Below are positions 59,611-64,000 of a stretch of 64,000 nt of DNA, piece after piece. The stretch spans positions 1 through 64,000 of the forward strand of contig NZ_JAMOLN010000015.1 of the NCBI RefSeq assembly GCF_024448165.1. The letters run 5' to 3'. Both the position numbers and the translations under genes were made by a program. The stretch comes from Streptomyces longispororuber. GTDB lineage: Bacteria; Actinomycetota; Actinomycetes; Streptomycetales; Streptomycetaceae. The notes under the pieces were generated by a model, which saw nothing but the letters and a program-made list of their open reading frames with translations, was not told the origin of the DNA and made no database searches. How positions within the stretch are numbered: position 1 is the first letter of the stretch; every line of letters begins with the position of its first letter.

Positions 59611-62282
59611 CAGTTGGCCGTCTCTCCGACCAGGCGCTCGACGGCCTCGACGGCGTCACCGATGGCGGCCGGGTTCTGGCCGCCGCCCTGCGCGACGTCC
59701 GGCTTGCCGCCGCCACCGCCGCCGAGGGTCTTGGCGGCCGTGCGGACCAGGTCGCCGGCCTTGAGGCCGCGGTCGCGGGCGGCGTCGTTCGTGGCGATGA
59801 CCGTGAGCGGCTTGCCGTTGACCGTCGTGAACAGCGCGACCACGGCGGGGCGGCCGCCCTGGATGCGGCCGCGGACGTCGAGGACGAGCTTGCGCAGGTC
59901 GTCGGCGGACGTGCCGTCCGGGACCTGACCGGTGACCAGGGCGACACCGCGGACGTCCTTGGCGCCGGCGGCGAGACCGGCGGCGGCCTGGAGGACCTTC
60001 TCCGCGCGGAACTTCTCGATCTCCTTCTCGGCGTCCTTGAGCTTGCCGAGCATCGCCGAGATCTTCTCCGGCAGCTCGTCGGCACGGCCCTTGACCAGCT
60101 CCTGGAGCTGGGCGACGACGGTGTGCTCCTTGGCGAGGAAGTTGTACGCGTCGACGCCGACGAGGGCCTCGATGCGGCGCACGCCGGAGCCGATCGACGA
60201 TTCGCCGAGCAGCTTGACCAGGCCGAGCTGCGCGGTGTTGTGCACGTGCGTGCCGCCGCACAGCTCCTTCGAGAAGTCGCCGATGGTGACGACGCGGACG
60301 CGCTCGCCGTACTTCTCGCCGAACTCGGCGATGGCGCCCTGCTTCTTGGCGTCGTCGATCGACATGACCTCGGCCTGCACGTCGAGCTCGCGCGCCAGGA
60401 CCTCGTTGATCTTCTGCTCGACGTCCGTCATCACGGCCGTGGGCACGGCGGACGGCGAACCGAAGTCGAAGCGGAAGCGGCCCGGCTGGTTCTCCGAACC
60501 GGCCTGCGCGGCCGTCGGGCCGAGCGCGTCGCGCAGCGCCTGGTGCGTGAGGTGCGTGGCGGAGTGCGCGCGGGCGATGGCCCGGCGGCGCGTCACGTCG
60601 ATGATCGCCTGCGCCGGGGCGCCGACGGTCACCTCGCCGACCTGCACGACGCCCTTGTGGACGTACACGCCGGGGACGGGCTTCTGGCAGTCGCGGACCT
60701 CGACGATCGCGCCGTTGTCCAGCTTGATGCGGCCGGTGTCGCCGATCTGGCCGCCGCCCTCCGCGTAGAAGGGGGTGCGGTCGAGGACGACCTCGACCTC
60801 GTCGCCCTCGGTGGCGGCCGGCGACGAGACGCCGTTCACCAGCAGGCCGACGACGGTCGACTCGCCCTCGGTCGACGAGTAGCCGATGAAGTCCGTCGCA
60901 CCGGCGGCGTCCGCGATCTCGCGGTAGGCGCCGACGTTGGCGTGGCCGGTCTTCTTGGCCTGGGCGTCCGCCTTGGCGCGCTCCCGCTGCTCCTTCATCA
61001 GGCGGCGGAAGCCGTCCTCGTCCACGGACAGGCCCTGCTCGGCGGCCATCTCGAGGGTGAGGTCGATCGGGAAGCCCCACGTGTCGTGGAGCAGGAACGC
61101 CTTGTCCCCGGCGAGGACCGTCTTGCCGGCGGCCTTCGTCTCGGTGACGGCGGTGTCAAGGATGTTCGTGCCGCCCTTGAGGGCCTTGAGGAACGCGGCC
61201 TCCTCGGCGAGCGCGACCTGCTCGATGCGCTTGCGGTCGGTGATCAGCTCCGGGTACTGCTCGCCCATCGTGTCGATGACGACGTCCAGCAGGTCCTGCA
61301 CGACCGGGCCGGTGGCGCCGAGGATGCGCATGTTGCGGATGGCACGGCGCATGATGCGGCGCAGCACGTAGCCACGGCCCTCGTTGCCCGGCGTGACGCC
61401 GTCGCCGATGAGCATCGTGGACGTGCGCATGTGGTCGGCGACGACGCGCAGCGAGACGTCCGACTCGTGCTGGGCGCCGTAGGCGACACCGGTCAGCTCG
61501 GTGGCCTTGTCGATGACGACACGGAGGGTGTCCGTCTCGTACATGTTCTGCACGCCCTGCAGGATCATCGCGAGGCGCTCGAGGCCGAGGCCCGTGTCGA
61601 TGTTCTGCGAAGGCAGGTCGCCGAGGATCTCGAAGTCGTCCTTGCCGGTGCCGGCGCCCCGCTCGTACTGCATGAAGACCAGGTTCCAGATCTCCACGTA
61701 GCGCTCGTCGTTGACGGCCGGGCCGCCCTCTTCGCCGAACTCGGGACCACGGTCGTAGTTGATCTCGGAGCACGGGCCGCACGGTCCCGGGACGCCCATG
61801 GACCAGAAGTTGTCCTTCTTGCCCAGGCGCTGGATGCGCTCCTTCGGCACGCCGACGACCTCGTGCCAGATGCGCTCGGCCTCGTCGTCGTCGAGGTAGA
61901 CGGTGATCCAGAGCTTCTCCGGCTCCAGGCCGTAACCACCCTTGTCCTGGGGGCTGGTGAGCAGCTCCCAGGCGTACTTGATGGCGCCTTCCTTGAAGTA
62001 GTCGCCGAAGGAGAAGTTGCCGCACATCTGGAAGAACGTGCCGTGGCGGGTGGTCTTGCCGACCTCTTCGATGTCCGGCGTGCGCACGCACTTCTGGACG
62101 GAGGTGGCGCGCGGCGCGGGCGGCTTGACCTCGCCCAGGAAGTAGGGCTTGAAGGGGACCATGCCGGCGGGGACGAGCAGCAGAGTCGGGTCGTCCGCGA
62201 TGAGCGACGCCGAGGGCACGACCTTGTGGCCACGCTCCTCGAAGAAGCTCAGCCAGCGGCGGCGGATTTCAGCCGACTCCAT
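59610..62282 (-). CDS. alaS: Alanyl-tRNA synthetase
   Basis: An 890-residue class II synthetase. The N-terminal catalytic core has [20 protein letters not shown] and [20 protein letters not shown]; the editing domain has [11 protein letters not shown] (HxxxH) and [13 protein letters not shown] (CxxxH) zinc ligands for clearing Ser- and Gly-tRNA; the C-terminal domain includes [19 protein letters not shown] 62282 shares one base with the DUF6167 stop. Confidence 0.97.
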   Translation of the reverse strand: MESAEIRRRWLSFFEERGHKVVPSASLIADDPTLLLVPAGMVPFKPYFLGEVKPPAPRATSVQKCVRTPDIEEVGKTTRHGTFFQMCGNFSFGDYFKEGAIKYAWELLTSPQDKGGYGLEPEKLWITVYLDDDEAERIWHEVVGVPKERIQRLGKKDNFWSMGVPGPCGPCSEINYDRGPEFGEEGGPAVNDERYVEIWNLVFMQYERGAGTGKDDFEILGDLPSQNIDTGLGLERLAMILQGVQNMYETDTLRVVIDKATELTGVAYGAQHESDVSLRVVADHMRTSTMLIGDGVTPGNEGRGYVLRRIMRRAIRNMRILGATGPVVQDLLDVVIDTMGEQYPELITDRKRIEQVALAEEAAFLKALKGGTNILDTAVTETKAAGKTVLAGDKAFLLHDTWGFPIDLTLEMAAEQGLSVDEDGFRRLMKEQRERAKADAQAKKTGHANVGAYREIADAAGATDFIGYSSTEGESTVVGLLVNGVSSPAATEGDEVEVVLDRTPFYAEGGGQIGDTGRIKLDNGAIVEVRDCQKPVPGVYVHKGVVQVGEVTVGAPAQAIIDVTRRRAIARAHSATHLTHQALRDALGPTAAQAGSENQPGRFRFDFGSPSAVPTAVMTDVEQKINEVLARELDVQAEVMSIDDAKKQGAIAEFGEKYGERVRVVTIGDFSKELCGGTHVHNTAQLGLVKLLGESSIGSGVRRIEALVGVDAYNFLAKEHTVVAQLQELVKGRADELPEKISAMLGKLKDAEKEIEKFRAEKVLQAAAGLAAGAKDVRGVALVTGQVPDGTSADDLRKLVLDVRGRIQGGRPAVVALFTTVNGKPLTVIATNDAARDRGLKAGDLVRTAAKTLGGGGGGKPDVAQGGGQNPAAIGDAVEAVERLVGETAN

Positions 62283-62632
62283 CAGTGGTCCTCATTCCGG
62301 TTGTCGATCGAGTACTGCGTGTTCTCGAGGTACTTGGGTTGCTTGGCTTCGAAGGCGTTCTCGATGACCGCGAAGCGGCGCTGCGCGGGCAGTTCGGGAT
62401 CCACCGGCTCGTTGAGACCCAGCGCGTCGCCGAGCTGGGCCTCGCGCTCGGCCATGTTGTCGCGGATGTCGAGGGCGAAGTCCTTGAGCCTGTGGCCCGC
62501 TTCGACCGCCTTGTTGGCGGCCTGCGCGGCGAGGCTCTCCGGAGTCAGCTGCTTGAGCTTGCGGTTGACCTTGGTGGTGGCCCACACGCCGGCTGCGGCG
62601 CCCGCGGTGAACCAGAACGTACGGCGGAACAT
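62282..62632 (-). CDS. DUF6167-family protein
   Basis: A 116-residue small protein with one N-terminal hydrophobic segment ([21 protein letters not shown]) and a charged helical remainder ([19 protein letters not shown]). No enzymatic motif. It is 7 bp downstream of the DUF948 gene and overlaps alaS by one base; the three are probably one transcript. Function unknown; membrane association is likely. Confidence 0.78.
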   Translation of the reverse strand: MFRRTFWFTAGAAAGVWATTKVNRKLKQLTPESLAAQAANKAVEAGHRLKDFALDIRDNMAEREAQLGDALGLNEPVDPELPAQRRFAVIENAFEAKQPKYLENTQYSIDNRNEDH

Positions 62633-62639
62633 CGCTCGG

Positions 62640-63086
62640 TCAGTCCCTCTTATTCCGGTTGGCCCGCTTGGCGCGGCGCGATTCCGGGACCGTGCGGCCC
62701 ACGATCACGGTACGACGGGTCTGCTTGGCGGGCACGTCCTTGCCGCGGCCGCCGATGGCCCGGCGCACGCCGTAGCCGAACGCGGCCACCTTGACCAGCG
62801 GGCCGCCGAAGGTGGAGGCCACGGTGGAGGAGAGCGCCGACGCGTTCGACGTGACTTCCTGGACGTCCGAGGCGATGGCGTCGACCCGGTCGATCTGGGT
62901 CTGCGCCGAGCGCACCGCGGCGGAGGCGTCGGCCAGCAACGGGACGGCCTGTTCGGTCACGTCCGCGACCAGCTTGGTGGTCGCCCTGAGCGTCTGGGCC
63001 AGCCTCACGAGTGCCACCGCGAGGAAGGAGACCAGGATCGCCCAGAAGACAGCCACCAGGATCCCGGCCACCTCTCCACCGGACAC
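62640..63086 (-). CDS. DUF948-family membrane protein
   Basis: A 148-residue protein. A transmembrane helix (about 7-30, VAGILVAVFWAILVSFLAVAL) is followed by a long helical/coiled region (TEQAVPLLADASAAVRSAQTQIDRVDAI), as in the YtxG/DUF948 family, and a basic tail (KQTRRTVIVGRTVPESRRAKRANRNKRD, shown here only as its general character: 9 Arg, 5 Lys). GTG 63086 follows GGGAG by 9 nt. Function unknown. Confidence 0.8.
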   Translation of the reverse strand: MSGGEVAGILVAVFWAILVSFLAVALVRLAQTLRATTKLVADVTEQAVPLLADASAAVRSAQTQIDRVDAIASDVQEVTSNASALSSTVASTFGGPLVKVAAFGYGVRRAIGGRGKDVPAKQTRRTVIVGRTVPESRRAKRANRNKRD

Positions 63087-63282
63087 TTGGCACCGCTCCC
63101 TGTTGTTGCGTGTTCGTTGCGTGTTTGCTGCGTGGTACGGGTCACCGCTGAACATCGAAAAGTCGTCCCCCGAGCCTATCGCGCCCGGCCCCGCGCTTCT
63201 TACCGCATTCCGACCGTGCGCGGGCGCGGTTCGACCGGAGCGATTGTACGGACTGCGTACGGATGAGTACGCTCCGTATCCC

Positions 63283-64000
63283 ATGCGACGCTCTCCGCGC
63301 CCCGACAACCTTCCGACCGCTCCCCCACGCCCCGGGAACCTCCCGCACGAACTGAACCGCTTCGTCGGCCGGGCCGCCGAACTGGCGGCGCTGCACCGGG
63401 ATCTGGTGACCGCGCGCCTGGTCACGGTGACCGGCGTCGGGGGCGTCGGCAAGTCCCGGTTCGCCGCGCATGCCGCGGCCCGCGCCCCCGAGGCGGTGCG
63501 CCGGGACGGGGTGTGGCGGGTGGAGCTCGCCGCGGTCCGCCGGGCGGAGCTCGTCGAGTACGCGCTGGCCGAGTCGCTGGGCCTGACGGACCACACGGCC
63601 CGGCCGCCCCGCCAGGTCCTGGTCGACCATCTCGCGGAGCGCCAACTCGTGCTCGTGGTCGACGGGTTCGAGCACCTCGTCGACGCCTGCGCCACGCTGG
63701 TCCGTGACCTGCTGCGCGCGGCGCCGGGTCTGCGGGTGATCGCGGTGGGGCGCCGGCCGCTGGCGCTGGACGGCGAGCGGCTCTTCCCGCTCTCGCCGCT
63801 GGCGGCGGCGGACGCGGCGGAGCTCTTCGCGGACCGGGCGTCGGCGCTGCTGCCCGGGTTCAGCCTGCACGGCCACCTGGTCGACGTGCTGGAGATCTGC
63901 CGGCGCCTGGACTGTCTGCCGCTGGCGGTGGAGCTGGCGGCGGGGCGGCTGCGGGCCCTGTCGCCCGCGCAGCTGACGGAGCGCCTCGACGACCGGTTCC
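63283..64000 (+). CDS. NB-ARC/LuxR-type ATPase regulator, 3' end beyond window
   Basis: The first 239 residues of a STAND-type regulator. After a Pro-rich leader, LPHELNRFVGRAAELAAL marks the ATPase start, VTGVGGVGKSRFA (about 49-61) is the P-loop and LVLVVDGFEHLVDACATLV the Walker B region; LPLAVELAAGRLRALSP is the typical GxP-like segment. Homologues continue with helical repeats and often a C-terminal LuxR HTH, outside the window. ATG 63283. It is divergent from the DUF948 gene with 196 bp between. Target genes unknown. Confidence 0.82.
   Translation, partial: MRRSPRPDNLPTAPPRPGNLPHELNRFVGRAAELAALHRDLVTARLVTVTGVGGVGKSRFAAHAAARAPEAVRRDGVWRVELAAVRRAELVEYALAESLGLTDHTARPPRQVLVDHLAERQLVLVVDGFEHLVDACATLVRDLLRAAPGLRVIAVGRRPLALDGERLFPLSPLAAADAAELFADRASALLPGFSLHGHLVDVLEICRRLDCLPLAVELAAGRLRALSPAQLTERLDDRF

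Noticed and set aside
60123-63266. 1047-codon open frame on the plus strand opposite alaS, DUF6167 and DUF948
   Set aside because: It spans three genes of the other strand and has no recognisable domain; a high-GC shadow.

Overview
The window is a high-GC (about 70 percent) chromosomal segment of a Streptomyces. The evidence is a complete bldD with its c-di-GMP-binding signature, an sIHF gene next to gmk, a GuaB1-type GMP reductase, a helicase-motif-free PriA, the pyrR-pyrB-pyrC-carA-carB-pyrD-pyrF operon, frequent GTG/TTG starts and rare TTA (bldA-dependent) codons. No tRNA, rRNA, insertion sequence, integrase or CRISPR array was seen.

Layout. 1-13.3 kb is accessory metabolism: a ROK regulator (cut by the window edge) divergent from an MFS exporter with a perfect dyad operator between them; a hotdog thioesterase; a secreted alginate-lyase-family protein; a uracil/xanthine permease; a membrane-anchored GH6 cellulase with a TTA codon at position 4; DUF5995; an LLM oxidoreductase; a tryptophan-2-monooxygenase-like flavin oxidase; a small secreted protein; and an Lrp/AsnC regulator downstream of an APC amino-acid permease. 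13.6-18.6 kb is a compact stressosome module (RsbR, RsbS, RsbT, a fused ATPase-PP2C, an RsbU-like phosphatase, a STAS antagonist and an RsbW-like ATPase) behind a sigma-B-type promoter, with no sigma-factor gene beside it. 18.6-26 kb holds guaB1, a coiled-coil/GVYG-repeat protein, a lipoprotein ribonuclease with its barstar, a SorC regulator, rpe and an MMPL transporter.

25.9-46.6 kb is a mostly minus-strand housekeeping block read from pyrR down to rsmB: pyrR, pyrB, pyrC, a PH-like membrane gene, carA, carB, pyrD, pyrF; then sIHF, gmk, rpoZ, coaBC, metK, priA, fmt, rsmB. A TTA-containing, apparently truncated XRE regulator sits between metK and priA. bldD is divergent from pyrR. 47.4-50.2 kb is a two-gene transporter/PLP-decarboxylase operon that looks inserted between bldD and nusB. 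50.3-63.1 kb is a second minus-strand core block: DUF948, DUF6167, alaS, ruvX, mltG, aroE, aroC, aroK, aroB, a P-loop protein, a PepQ-like protein, efp, nusB. The window ends in a divergent NB-ARC/LuxR-type ATPase.

How the parts connect. The pyr genes make UMP de novo under a PyrR site that overlaps the pyrR leader near its ribosome binding site; the uracil permease and GuaB1 serve nucleobase uptake and purine salvage. The aro genes supply chorismate. The most suggestive new signal is a shared architecture of helically phased TTGCG half-sites upstream of both the flavin amine oxidase and the APC-permease/Lrp operon, which would join uptake and oxidation of an amino acid into one Lrp-controlled unit. 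All functional calls come from reading motifs by eye; no database search was run.
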